Source of the DNA: Lasiosphaeris hirsuta
Taxonomy: Eukaryota; Ascomycota; Sordariomycetes; Sordariales; Lasiosphaeriaceae
Assembly: GCA_030549175.1 (NCBI GenBank)
Contig: JAUKUA010000007.1
Coordinates: forward strand, 2,170,001 to 2,234,000
DNA length: 64,000 bases
Direction: 5' to 3'
Shown here piece after piece: positions 45,082 to 57,504 of this stretch. Under the pieces are notes generated by a model. It searched no databases and was not told the DNA's origin. It saw only the letters and a list, made by a program, of their open reading frames with translations. How positions within the stretch are numbered: the stretch's first letter is position 1; every line of letters starts with the position of its first letter. Position numbers and translations under genes: made by a program.

Positions 45082-47593
45082 CTTCCCCAACACCAGCGAC
45101 GGTCGACGTCGCTCTGGTTTGGATTTTCGTGGAAACGTTTAGACAATCTCGAACGACCGACTCAGATTCGGAACGGGGAGGGTTGGTGGATGTAAAGGGT
45201 CGAGGTGGAGGAGACAGAAATGGCCGGGCGGCATGGATGTTTGGCAGACCGGGCCTCACATCTCAATTTGGACAGCAGAACATGGCCTTGGAAACTCTGC
45301 CTTAGTTTCTTGGATTCTGATCGTCGAGAAGGGTATGCTAAGACGGGGGTGGGGAGCAATGGGAAGCAATGAGAAGCAATGGCAGGATGCGCCGGAGCTA
45401 AAGGCAAGACCACAAAGAGTCTTGGCCAAGACGCCCAGAACGCCGAGAGCGCCCAGGTCGGAAACGGCTGTGGCGAGGTTAAGCGGCCGGTGCGGGGGCA
45501 GTAGCCAGGTACAGGGGATCTGGCGATGCCGTGCAGCGGCCGCGAGGTATCGCGGTATCACACAAAGAGAGCGGGCACGCTTTGGCCAAGTAATTGATGG
45601 ATGCTATTGGCAGACCGTCCCAGGATACTCCGGACAATACTTTAGTGGGAAAGTCTATGGTCGTGCGGCAGCAGGGGAAAACAGGGAGTACTCTAGGTGA
45701 GTCCAGGGGAGAGGGAGAAAAAGGGAGAGAAAAGGAGAGCTGGACTGATTGAGGGACTGAGGATCGGGAGCGTCCCCCAGCGCTTTGGAAGGGGATCTTG
45801 TTCAAGAGGCGTTTGGGGCCTGCGCCTGAGACGCCGAAACTGTTTTAGCGCCACAGCTGCTTAAAGCAACCACCACCACCACCACTTGCAACCGCCCAAA
45901 GCGGTCCCGTCCTGGGGTTCGCGCCGGTCATGCGTGGGTCTGCCCAGCGATCATTGCACTGCGTTCCGCATTCCGTACCTCACCTGAGGCATGTCCACGG
46001 CCGAGACTTGGTGCAAACACCGGCACACACAAAGCCCGCGGTCAGAGGGCAACTTCAGGTTTTGCTGGACGGCAGGGGCTCGAAGGCAAAAGCGTTTCGC
46101 TATCCATATGCTTACTTCATCGACCTTACATTGACTTACCAAACGCGTTGAACGCTCTCCAGTCCCGATGCTTATGTGCACGCATGTTGGGCAATATAAT
46201 GCTAAGGTAAGTGACCTCATCTGCCGAGCGATTCTTCTAGGGAATTACCAGGGGATCGCTGCCGTGAGTGCCCGTTGTGATGCCCTCGGAAATGCCAAAT
46301 GGTGTTGTCCGCCTCGTTTCCTGGTCCGCCATCATGACACGCTGGGTAGCCCATGCAACAGCGGCATCGTGCATCTGTTGGGATGAGGGTCTCGTCGCTA
46401 ACCATCAAACATTGTTTGGTCCCCGTAGATTTACGGTCGGAGGGTTCGGGATATTTCCTGCCATCCTGGCAAGTCCCATGGTGCTTGTGTTGATTGACAG
46501 TTTGAGTCTCGGATGCTAAACACGGCCCCTTTCCCACAGACAAGCGTACCGGAGCGCCAATGCTTGCACCCCAAGGACGACGATGCATACTAACTGCCCC
46601 AGGGTCCCTTTTCAGAGTGTCATAATGTAACGATGGCTACATTATCCCTCAGGGTGTTGATTAGTATGACGTGGATATTCTGTCTTGGATTGATAACTTC
46701 AATTCAAGATCACCTCTCTTGGCGTTGAGGGAGGGAAGAGATTTCAAGAGAGACACCCCAACGTTCGGCAGTTAGTATGTGCCTGTCAGGGGAATGGCCT
46801 GCCGATAGCGTACACAGTATGGAGCTCACACAAAGAGTGTGACAAACCCTTGCACCATGTCCTAGCAAGGTGATGCGGCTAAATGCAGCCCGGCCACAGC
46901 CTTACGGATCCGCACTAGCTTGTAAATCTCCTTGTCCTTAACATCGAATACCTCCCACAATTTGTTTCTCCAGGTTGGCTGTCCTCGGCGCTTTCGGAAA
47001 CATCTTCAAGTCGTTGCTGGGAGCCGACGGACATATGTTGATGTTTCACAGACCGATCCGCGAGGGGTTTGAACAACTAAGACAAGCACCAGAAGTTCTT
47101 TCCGAGAAGACCCCATGCCCCCTAAACGAAGCTGTCGATTGTCCCGGGCCGTCACACTGGCTCTTTCCCGGATATTGTACTTTTAACAAACTAGAAGATC
47201 TCGCAATGTCCTAGCCGGTGTACATATCGAACAGACAACATATGTCATATTGCCTCGTTTGCCGTCGTTTCCAGGCTGTTTCTCTTCCTAGGGAGGGTAT
47301 TTATAACCCTCACTAGCCCCTAAAACACTAATGGCTTCGCCTTGTAGCAACAGCCGATATGGATTACCGAGCACTGGTGACTGAGTGATGGGCTGTGAGG
47401 AGGGGCACAAGTTAACACTTCCATTCTCGTAGCACTCCTCTCATCGTAGGCACTTGGCTTTTTCGCTCCAAGAATGCTAGCGCGATGCTGTCAGAGTGAT
47501 AAGACCAGGGGCCTTTGGGGGTTTTCGGATGTGGCCACTTCAGCAAGGGATTACGGCGTGAGGAATACCAAAACATCCGTCTTAAGAGTGAAC
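45082..47593. other. Intergenic, no supported gene
   Basis: Divided between the leader of the RING gene and the 3' flank of the tubulin cofactor gene. A run of CCACCA repeats lies at 45871-45888. Short frames (for example 45233-45700 and 46217-46588) show no domain or exon chain. Confidence 0.45.
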
Positions 47594-48792
47594 TCAGATT
47601 TCCTCCATGTCCTCGAGATCATCCATGACGAGCCAGTCGCCAACCTCTACCCGCTCTGGTCTAACAAGGACGCCACGCTTCACCTGTGAGGGTTCTCCCC
47701 AGTAGCGGGTCCCTCCGATGCTCCCGTCGTTCTTGCCTACTGGCTCATCCAGCTCGACACCGACCCAGGAGCCGATACCTCCTGGGATTTCCTTGACTTC
47801 GCCCACATACTTGATCTCACCACGTTTGGTGTCATCCTGGCCAACTCTGCAACGCTTGCCGACAGCAATCCCGCGGACCTCGATTTCCTGAGCAATGGCT
47901 GCAATCTTGGCCTGCTCGTGGCTCGGGGCGTTTGGGTCGAAGCGTCCGAGCTTTTGCGCTCTTTTCCATGCAAGAACCGAGTCGGACTTCTTTTCGTATT
48001 CCTCCTCTGGCATCACATACTTCTCAACATCAGCGGCGTTTGAGAAGTTGAGTCTAGCTGATGGAGGTCGAGTATCAACGATCTGCCAAGTCCCAGTTAG
48101 CGGCTTCTCTCATAGGCGACCTCTCCAGCAAGTAACACCTCAAAACACCCGAAATACCGGGGATAGGCCTCGGTTCTAAGAAGGAAGAGATATTTATAAA
48201 CCACGAAATAAACTGCTTGTGATGGTCTGCGATTGATGGCTTCTGATACAACAAATTGGGGGTTGCTGATCGCCTCGCAGCGCGGAAAATGGGCTCGGTA
48301 GCTTGGTCTATAGATACCCAAGTTTCACCAAACCAAAAGAGGTCCCGAAATCACAAATTGATGTATCTTCGACGGAATTTCCCAGCCATCGCTGCTCCGT
48401 GAGTCCCCACCGCTACCCAGAGGGAGAGTGCGAGGGTCGCATAACAGGTAACGAAGGAGAACCCAACATCGAAATTTCAGGGGCGCACCTGCATCCTGAC
48501 CAAAGCAACACAGCACCACCGGATGGCATGGATATAAATAAAGCTCTCTACTTACATGGAGCTCGGCGTAAGGCTGGAGAGGATATGCCTGCAAATAAAC
48601 GCTCTCCTCGTCAGCGGCCTCGATAGCGATACTGTCGTGTGACGGGATCTTCAAAGAAATTATCTGGCAAGAAGGAGGAATTCCAGTGATGGGCTCAAGT
48701 TTCTTCTTCAACTGCGCAATCGACCATGATGGTGTAATGCGGCGTTCAGAGGACGTAGTGTCAGAGATGACAATAAGGGGGACATCGGCCAT
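47594..48792 (-). CDS. ALF1: Tubulin-folding cofactor B (Ubl + CAP-Gly)
   Basis: Binds alpha-tubulin during folding and acts with cofactor E in dimer assembly or recycling. Exons on the minus strand are 48792-48556 and 48082-47594, giving 241 aa, the normal family length. The ubiquitin-like domain fills about residues 1-80 (PLIVISDTTSSERR, WSIAQLKKKLEPITGIP). A linker with DTRPPSARLNFS and VEKYVMPEEEYEKKSDSVLAWK is diagnostic. The CAP-Gly domain covers about 148-225 (VGQDDTKRGEIKYVGEV, GSWVGVELDEPVGKNDGSIG) and the acidic tail ends DDLEDMEEI, the EEI-like end that interacts with CAP-Gly. The single intron (48555-48083) is 473 bases, several times longer than most in this window; the join H|IVDTRPP matches the family and keeps phase 0. 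If the intron were retained, the frame would run on to a stop at 48325 without the CAP-Gly domain. Confidence 0.95.
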
Positions 48793-48989
48793 GGTCGGCG
48801 GCAGTTGGTGTTGGTTTGAGCTGGTGAGATATCACAGGCACCTGGCGATATATTATCTGCACTTCTGCTTCGCAAGATAATGTGGCGCGGGAGAGCACGT
48901 TTACGCCGGTGGATGGTGGTTTGGGTGTTTGTGGTTGCTACCTGGTGATAGCTGCCCGCTACTCGCAGCCGTGAGGAGTGGGTCCTCAT

Positions 48990-49003
48990 CTAACCCTAAC
49001 CCC
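48990..49003. repeat. Interstitial telomere-type motif upstream of the tubulin cofactor B gene
   Basis: CTAACCCTAACCCC contains two units of the CCCTAA fungal telomere repeat, about 200 bases upstream of the tubulin cofactor B start. It could be a telo-box-like promoter element or chance. Confidence 0.4.
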
Positions 49004-49522
49004 GGTGTACCCGGATAGAGTCGGCCATTTTCAGTCAGATGCAGCCGTACTTCGTACTCGGAAATGACTATCAAACCCAATAGAAATCTTCGGCTGAATA
49101 CTTTCACAGACTTTGAATATGATTGACTATCTCTCTCTGTCTTGGTGAATGTGCTTCAAGAGCGTTGCCAACTTGCGCCACGGCAAGAGCCACAAAGGTA
49201 GTAAATCAAGCCACAGTGTGCAAGTCACTCGTCGCTTCCTGCCCAACCCAGCCGCTTTCCGTGGCTGTTGCAGTTTCCACCATGGGACAGCACCAACCAT
49301 GAAATTGCCTCCAGGCACCATGTTCATCTGACGCTGTCCTCCCAAGCTCACGGGAGCCCGATTCGCCCAAGCCCCAGCTTGACAACAAACTTGCACGAAC
49401 CCGACCCGAGCGGTCGCAACGCCAGCATTAGCCATCAGGCAAGCGCACTCGGGTCAGAAGCCAAAACGGTCGGCTGAGGACTCGATTGGGCCTCACTTAT
49501 CCATTCGTTCGTCCGTTTGCAG

Positions 49523-49539
49523 CCCCCCCCCCCCCCCCC
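49523..49539. repeat. Poly-C tract (17)
   Basis: Uninterrupted intergenic run of seventeen C. Confidence 0.95.
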
Positions 49540-52500
49540 GCCAAACAAGGCAAACACAACCATGTCATTGGGAACATGGTCGATTGCAGGCACCAGCAGT
49601 ATCGATGCGGTCCATGTTGAGATATGATGGGAGACAGAAGACAAACGCCCCCACGGCACCAAAACGACAAAAGCTATTGGCCGAACCCCCTTCTCGGTCA
49701 GCTGCCGGAGTGCGATGGACTCGTCGCGTTCCGACCGACGGATGCCTCTCGGCATGCCACTATATGCCACCACCAATTAGTCTCAATGTCGATGCCCGAT
49801 TCCGTGGGCCACGATTCGGCGCAGCTCGCGCAGCTCGTCAGACTCCGCGCAATCGGCTGGACAATAGATGAAACACATTGAAGGTTCGCTGCAGGTCCTG
49901 ACAAGTCATACAAGTCATTCTTCCCCTTCTTCCTTGCCTCCTCCTGTCTACCCTTCCCCATCAGGCGGCCCACGCAACCCATTCGGACAATCACCCCATG
50001 AGGCTGCCGCAAGCATCCGACCAGCCACGAGTGCCATTGTCGCTACCCGTCCCAGTTTCCATCACTTTTCCAGAATCAATCACAGTTCACGGCCATAGAA
50101 TCATAGAATTGGCCTTTCGACAACATTCTGCTGCACAGTCTGTGCCAGTCCGCGTCGGTTCGTCATGCCTTCTAGGCTGTTTCCTGCTGCTATCATGTCG
50201 CAAACCAGGGGCATTGTCCTGCCGTCGTTGCATTACTCAGTCCGCTCTGCTGTCAAAACCCACGACAAGGACAAGGACTCGACATTGTCTGTCGGGCTAC
50301 AGATGATATGCATGCTTGCTACCCAAGATCTGTTCCTGTGCCGTTCACCGCCACGTTGGGTTGCCGGACAATCTCTTGTCTGTCGAATTCCGTTTCTATG
50401 GGGGCTGGAAGACGGGAAGTCGTCATCCATGACCGGGTTTCTGACCAGGGCTAGGGAGTGTCCCTATCACTCTCGTGGGGTACATGGCGCGCAGATTGAG
50501 GCGCTTTGGGCTAACACCACCTCCATTTCCCTGGCATCGCCAATGCGTCGAGATTCGACAGTGATTGCCGCCATCGTTGCCGCCGGAGGACAGACGCTCT
50601 CCGCTGTGTGCGCACTATTCTTTCTCTGGCCGCAGAGGCATTCATGACGTTGACAAGAGTCATTCTTACCTGGCAGTTCGGCAGGCCCGTTGCATCGCTC
50701 AGCCGCGTCTCATTCAACCATATCAACTAGAAACAAGTGGATTGCGTATGCGGTACTGTACATACATATCCGTACACCGCGGGCTCCGATCATTCCGCCG
50801 GCAGCCAGCGCACACAGAAAGAGTATATTAAAAGATCGCAGATGCGGCAACTAGGCCAAGCCATGTATGCAGGGCCAACAAAGTCGCCCACAGCAGCTGG
50901 AATGATTTCTCTGCACCCTGAATGGTCCCAAGCGCCCTGTCAGACAGGCGCTGTCGCTGTCCAATGGCTTGGGCAAACCGTGGACAAAAGCAGAAGCTAG
51001 CCAGAGTGATGGCTGCTCAGCTCATTCTCATAGGTTCGAGTGAGCCCTAGCAGCGTATTCGAGAAACGACGACATACATGCAGTTCATCTCACTTGACTT
51101 AGCGACAGTTTGATACCCTAGCTGGCGAAACCACGACCGGTGGAGGAAATATACCCTTCGAGATCGACCGGTCACCGTCACGTCAACGCAAACGACCTAT
51201 ATGCGACCACGAGGGCAATGCTATGGGGGCATTAACTAAGTGACGTTAATTGACCGAGCACCAGCAAACGAACAATGTTGGGAGAGCGTTCATTGCTTTG
51301 CTCGGGCAGCAACAGCGAAACAAGCCGACAGTGATCTGCCGGCATCCCACGTCTGTTTCTCTCAGTTCCCCTGACCCGTTCGCTGCCTCGCCACAGGAGC
51401 CACCGGTCAGTCACGCGCTTGACTCTACGTCTGCCGTTTGGGCCTGTACATCTTCTCCGCAGTTCCATCTTGTGGAGGATCTCCCCTGCCTTCCGCTCCC
51501 TTGACTACACACCCTCCGCCCTCCACCAAATGCGAGTATGCGGTCCTCTAAACCCACCTGTCCGTATCCTTGAAGGCATGCAAGACATGCGCCAGCCCTG
51601 CTGCGGGCGATTAGTGCTGGAAGAATTTGTGACAGTACCAAAACCAGTGTGTCCACAACGGGCAAGATTCAGCTCTAAACAAACAGTCATGACAGCTTTG
51701 TCCACATCAGGTATGTAACTTCCGGGGAGAGCGGCATACGGTGGGAAGGGAGGAAAATGGCTGCACGTGGTCGTGGCTGAGTAGTGGCCACTCCGCTCCG
51801 GCGCAATACCGCGGTTGTGTTGGGGTTTTCAGGCAGTGGCTTTGCGAGGAACGATCGGCACAGACGACCAGTGTCGTGTCGTGTCGTGAGGAAGGAAGCC
51901 AGGAGAATAGAGGGAATCGGCCGCCTAGAAAACAGACATGTACCACTTGATGGCCGGGAGTCAATCGTGGCTCATCATGGCTGGGGAGCGAGTTGAGTTT
52001 GGGGGGGGGGGGCAGCGGAGCATGCACCTGCCGGGCTCGCGATTCCACACCGGAAACTCTCAATTCAAGGGGACGAGCGCCAGAGGTGGTGGTCTTTAAC
52101 AGAGGGAGGGAAACGCGATTCATGATCGGCCTGCCAGTGCTGTTCCGCAGCAGCCCTGATCCCGGTGTGGGGGAGAGACGGTGCAGAGGGAGCTGACCGC
52201 CAGTTCGTTCGGCGTCCAAATGTGCAAGAGGAGCAACAGGTTGGACCTGGGATGACTCTGGGCTCCCCAGTTTCCCAGGCCCAGACCTGGGCGAGCACCG
52301 TCCCATTAGGTCCCATTATTACCTATTATTGCCTATGATTGCTGGACGGGCATTGACACAATAGAAGCTGCGCCATCGCTTCCAGCGCAGGAGCCCATTG
52401 ACGGCTGGCACACTGACAATCCATTGTTAAGCATTGTTTGGTCGAGAACCCCGCCAAACGACGTCCAGACAAGCCGCATCTGACAAAGACTGTGTGATGT

Positions 52501-53892
52501 GAGCTGGCGAGCGACAAGTTCCGAGAGCGCACAGGCATCGGGTCCCCGAGCGGCTGTTTGGCCTTCCTCTTTTCGCTGGTGGACGCAGCGCAGACTCGTA
52601 CTGTCGACCGTTGACGAACATGGCCCCCTGTCTCGTCTGGATCTGTTGTAACGGTTTGACCAAGTTCAGTTGAACGTCGTCGTGTGAGATGGGGGCCCTC
52701 GAGGGGCTCAATGCTCCTATGCTCCCACAAAGCATGCAGGCCAATGCTTCGTGCAATGCTTCGAGCGCCACACCTCCAACCCTAGCACTCACGTAGCATC
52801 GAGACCGGGGCCGGCTGGGGGCCAGCACGCGAGCGGGCACTATCTCGAGCTGCCCATTCGGTGTGTTTGGTCCATTCAGTCCAATTTGCGCACAGAATCT
52901 CGGGACAAAGCCAAAAGTCTCTAGATGAGAGATCGCCGGGGCCTGCGGGGCCTGGTACGGGCGAGGTGCTGCGACCCCAAAGCGGCTTATATCACATTGA
53001 CCGCACTGGTTCTTGGGTCTCAGCAAAACCCATGTGCAACCCGGACCACAGCTGCGAGCCGGAGTGTCGTGGTTTTTGGGTAGAGAGCGGATCGAAGCGA
53101 GCCTGCGTGCCGCTCCTTTTTTTGTCCTGCGACTCCTCTCCGTGCGCCTAGCATTGATATCCTAGCATGGCTGGCCATGGCTGGCATGGTCCCTCGAACG
53201 GGTATGGAATCCCTCCTCATTGTAGCATTGTCGCCGGTCCGATCTGGCTCTTTTGTGATGCACGATGCCAGATGGTTTGATTCATTCTGGGGCTCCGCAT
53301 CGGTGGACCAAACTTTCGATTGCGTGTCTCCGAGTCTGGCACCCTGTCTCGCCAGTCCCCGGAGCGGGCGGTTGTGGGAGAAACCCATGATGTTAGCCGG
53401 CGCATCGAAACCAAACCGTCAAAAGTCGCAAACATCGGAGGAGGCATCTCTAAAGGGCATGGCCCACTTGTTGGCGCCCCTTCGCCATTCGCAAATCCCG
53501 CGAATCCACCTCAAGAGCCTGTCCTCTGGCTCGGATCAAGCTCTGGGCTCTAGGCATTTGACAAGCCAGTTTCAAACTGCTCGCGCCGCCCATGCAACTT
53601 TTTTTGTCCCCTACTGCAGCCAGTCATCCGCCTCGCTTTTGTTCGTCTTCTTCTCCACGTCTGCGTCCTGTCTTGACCTGGATGGGCGATGCCTGTTTCT
53701 GCCCTGCCGGGAGGAGGGGTGGTGCTGTGCGGTGGTGGATGATGCTGATGCAGATGCAGAGACTTGGCTGACGCCCGGTCCTGCCCTGCACTCCCTCCAG
53801 TTCCTCCTGCCACAAGGTCCCTCGTCTACCGCCAGATCGCGCGAGGCGGTGGGTGGCTGCCAGCACGAGAGGGCTGCTTATGAGGGACGGGC

Positions 53893-53911
53893 AAAAAAAA
53901 AAAAAAAAAAA
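53893..53911. repeat. Poly-A tract (19) followed by short A runs
   Basis: A nineteen-base A run, then ATCGAAAAAA-type repeats. It might be a trace of an old retroposed poly-A tail, but no upstream element is recognisable. Confidence 0.9.
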
Positions 53912-55005
53912 TCGAAAAAATCGAAAAAAAGCGAACTAAAGGAAGAAGCCGGTCGAGCCCAACTTGCAAAGAGCCCTTACCGAGTTTCAACCCGACCAGT
54001 TGCGGTGACCCCCTCCTTCCGCGGATGGTCTATGGTCTGCGCAGGCTCTCTGCTCACCTGTCCTTTCCAAGGCTCGCCTGGCCCTGCCTCTCTGCTCTTT
54101 TCTTGGCCGCACATTAAAGATTTGCAGCATCAATATGCCATTTTGGAGGGGAGCTTAGCGCTGCTAACCAAACAGGTTGCCGTCGAGAGCGCTGCGGTCT
54201 GCTCTGCGAAGGTCATGCATGAATTCGTGGCCATATTGTGAGGCCCCCGGTCGATATCATCGGCAGGCCAACTTCAATCCCAATGTTCGGTGCTGGGTCT
54301 TTGGCCCTCTCTATCAATCAATTGCATCCCCCTACTTACCCTATCCGCTACCCTACCGGCGACCTGAGCCAGGACCCCCTCCACCCCAAATCCAAAAACG
54401 TACGTACATCAATGGCCAGGCGCGCTGCCATTGGGGGGGGGGGAGGTGGTACCTTTCTCGCGAAGGGGCCTAGGCTCCGGTTCTGCCTTTCGAGGCCAAG
54501 TCGATTGGTGGTCTGCCGAACGGGCAATGCTCCATGGCAGCCGGCGGATGGGGGAGTTCGTCGTGCTCGCTCGCTCTGCTTGTTTTTGAGCTTGAGCTGC
54601 TTGACATGCCAAACTGGTCCTAGTGCTGGCTCTTGCTGTTGCAGCCGTCTGTTGCAGCCATCATGGGAACTTGCCCAACCCGCAACCCGCAACCGAACAA
54701 GTCGAGGTCACGCAGCTCCGTCCCGATGTACGGGGGGTACCTCCTGAGGTTGTCATATCTGACAGGCCACCTTACTGGCGTTTGGCAGGCAGGGCATGGG
54801 TAGGCACGGGGTGCAGACCCTGAGTGGCCTTTCCAGTGGCTGCCCAGGCCCTATGCGGAGTGGCAGAAAGGGAACGCTGGAGGCAGAAGGCAGAACAACC
54901 CATTGTGACCGAGCATCCTTACCATGACATTCAAGCCCTGACTTCGCACATCCCATCCCTTGTGTCCCTTGTTCTGTTTCCCTCGTCTCCACACTTTGAC
55001 TTGCA

Positions 55006-55020
55006 CCCCCCCCCCCCCCC
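55006..55020. repeat. Poly-C tract (15)
   Basis: Fifteen C in the pyrimidine-rich region upstream of the Myb gene, with a second run of nine C starting ten bases later. Confidence 0.95.
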
Positions 55021-55901
55021 GGCCCAATGCCCCCCCCCTACCTTGCACGCCCCTCCCCCTACCTGGTCTCCATGTCGTCTGGCCTCGCCCATCTACACTT
55101 TCTGCAGCCAGTCTGTACACTTCCGGAGGGCTGCCGTTCTGTCCCTTCGTTAGTATCCCATCTTTAAAGCACTCGCCGTCCTGGTTGTAACTGTTCGCCC
55201 ATGACCCGGACCCTGGCGCTGTCCCCCACCGACTCACCACCTTGGCCAGGCACGCCGTCATCGAGAAATTTTTATTCCCCTTCCCCCCATCCCACTGTCA
55301 ATCTGCAGAAGCGCGCCTTCCCGGCACCCGTCCTGCCTCTCCCCTGTTCACTACCTTCGTCTGCTGCTGGAGGAGACGATGACTATGGAAAAGTTGCTTT
55401 CTCTTATTCCCAAGCACTTTATTAGCAAACTAGTTTAACCAACGTACCCATCCGCCGGCGCTCCCCCTACTTTCTTGTTCGCCTCATCAGCTCGGCTCAT
55501 CCCCCGTTTATTGGTGGACGTGTGCTCAACTAGCACCAATCATGTGGATGCCTGCCTCCATCAAAACGCGAGCCTGCCTTCTTGAAAGCTCCCTGTCCTT
55601 TAGCAGCAAATCTGAAAAGGCTCCTCCTCTTACTCGGTAGAAAGATACCCCCTTTACCCTCCCTACGCGCCTTCGTAGCTTCGAAGAGCCCCGAGCTCCG
55701 ACTTCCCTCAACAACCCAACCCACACAGCTATCACTTCTCTTCGTCCATGCTCCTGCTGGTCTAATATTTCCGTCACATTGTCACTCTCTCCGCTCCCTA
55801 GCTCCCCCCTCTCTGACTGCGCCTGCAAAGAGTGCCCTTGACACACCGAGCCCATCTCTACCTGGCATTGTCTTGGAGAAGAGGTTGGCAGCCGACGAGA
55901 G

Positions 55902-57504
55902 TTGAATTTACGAGAGCTCCAACTCATCTCCACTGCCGATTTGGACCGAGAAAGGCTCGAGCCTTTCACACCCAAACTGTCGTCACAAACCCTTTGCAAC
56001 CGAAGGCAGTTCCCATCCAGGGCGCGCTCTTTCGGCGCCCATGACCCTGCTGCCCTTCTAGGCAAGGTCCAGCGAGACACCGGCATCGTGGATATCGCCT
56101 CACTCCTCAAGGGCTCAGACTCAAATGAGTCCTCCGTGTCTCCTACCCACCATACCCCGTCCACTGCTATTCCACCACCCACGGCGGCGACGGCCTCACG
56201 AGGGGGCCCACCGCCGGCTTCGTTTGCTGTAGCACCTGCTCTATCGTCTCCGCGCGCTGGCGCTGCTGGCGTAGCAGGGGTGGGCATCTACGGCCCTCCT
56301 CCCTTGTCAACCGGCCTCGGGCAGACGGCAGTAACAGGGCCAGCATCGCGTCCCGGAAGCGGGAGCGGCAGTGGGAAGCGCAGCATGCCGCCGCACACAT
56401 CCGAGTCGCCAGCCAAGAAGCAGAGCAAGTGGTCGCCCGAGGAGGACGCCCTGATCATCGAGCTTCGAGGCAGCGGGATGAAGTGGGACGACATCTCCAA
56501 GCGCCTTCCGGGCCGGAGCTCCATCAGCTGCCGCCTACACTACCAGAACTACCTCGAGAGGCGCAGCGAGTGGGACGAAGAACGCAAGAATAAGCTTGCG
56601 CGACTCTACGAGCGGTAAGTGCGCTGCCCAAAAGTTCGCGCCCGGAACTCCGGCGCGGCTATCTACCTTTTGTCTTGGAAAGACTACCCAACCCAGTCTT
56701 GCGCCATCCCTGGCCAAAGCTCCCAAGTACGAGAAATACTGACAGGATTGCAGGTTCAAGCCCGAAATGTGGGCAAAAGTTGCCGAAGAGATGCAGGTTC
56801 CTTGGCGCGCTGCCGAGGCGATGCATTGGCAACTTGGCGAAACCGACATGGCGAGGCGCGCAGGAGTGATTCCGTTCTCTCTAAACATGAGTGGGAACGA
56901 CCCCCAGGGCGGACAACGAACCTCGCCAACGAGGGGGCATGGCCACTCACAATCCCAGGGTAGTCTTTCGCGCGACATCTCGGGAATGCCCTCGCCGCGC
57001 TACGGCCGAGGCCCCGGCACCCCGTTGATACCTCCCCCAATGCCAGCGGGGCGGCCCCTGGCAGCACGACGCGAGAGTGTGCCTCCGCGACCACCCTACG
57101 GACACCCCGATCCAAGCGAGCTCGGCTACGGGATGCCCGGGCCCAGCTACGGCCTTGCCCCCATCCAAACCGCGAATGTTGGGCACGGACGTGGTGGATT
57201 GCTGCCGAGCGTGGCCGAACTCACGACGGGGGTCAGTCCCTACAGCACACCTGCCTATTCGGTCGGCGTTCCGAGCGCGAGTCCCGTCCACAGCGCAACC
57301 GCCAGTCCCGGGCCTCTCCTGCCGGCTCTGTCTGGGTATCCGTCCCTCGAGCCATCAGGCGCGAAGCGACGGGCCAGTCCCGAGATGGGTCTTCGCGAGA
57401 CCAGTCGGCGGCGACATCTCCATCCGCGCCAGGACGGTGGCGGTTCGCCCGCCATGGGACCGACGCGACACCATGGGCGGGGGGGTCATCGGCACGAGCC
57501 ATGA
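55902..57504 (+). CDS. Myb/SANT-domain putative DNA-binding protein (5' end unresolved)
   Basis: Likely nuclear regulator. Recognised exons are 55902-56614 and 56754-57504, joined at LYER|FKPEMW through a 139-base intron with GTAAGT, CTGAC and CAG. The Myb/SANT repeat (WSPEEDALIIELRGSGMKWD, ISKRLPGRSSISCRLHYQNY) is encoded just before the splice and followed by a second helical region (MWAKVAEEMQVPWRAAEAMH). The rest is Pro/Ser/Gly-rich and disordered, with a basic AKRRASPEMG patch and a His/Arg-rich end. This arrangement is conserved in an ascomycete family, but I cannot name the orthologue. The frame has no usable ATG near its 5' end: it begins at TTG, so an upstream exon carrying the start is expected between about 55200 and 55990. 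The listed start is the open-frame limit only. Confidence 0.85.

Larger units (their letters stand above)
48793..55901. other. 7-kb gene-poor divergent interval
   Basis: Flanked by outward-facing genes (tubulin cofactor B on minus, Myb protein on plus). No frame has a recognised domain. The longest, 354 codons at 53177-54241, contains a Lys run encoded by a poly-A tract and has no coherent composition. Long homopolymers are frequent: C17 at 49523-49539, G12 at 52001-52012, A19 at 53893-53911, G11 at 54433-54443, C15 at 55006-55020 and C9 at 55030-55038. The pyrimidine-rich 55000-55900 part is probably the leader and promoter of the Myb gene. Confidence 0.45.

Noticed and set aside
50165..50647. 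160-codon plus-strand frame starting with ATG
   Set aside because: No recognisable motif, no splice-supported extension and unremarkable composition in a gene-poor interval.
53177..54241. 354-codon plus-strand frame
   Set aside because: No domain or coherent composition. It includes a Lys run made by a poly-A tract, and alternative frames are equally open; probably chance in GC-rich DNA.
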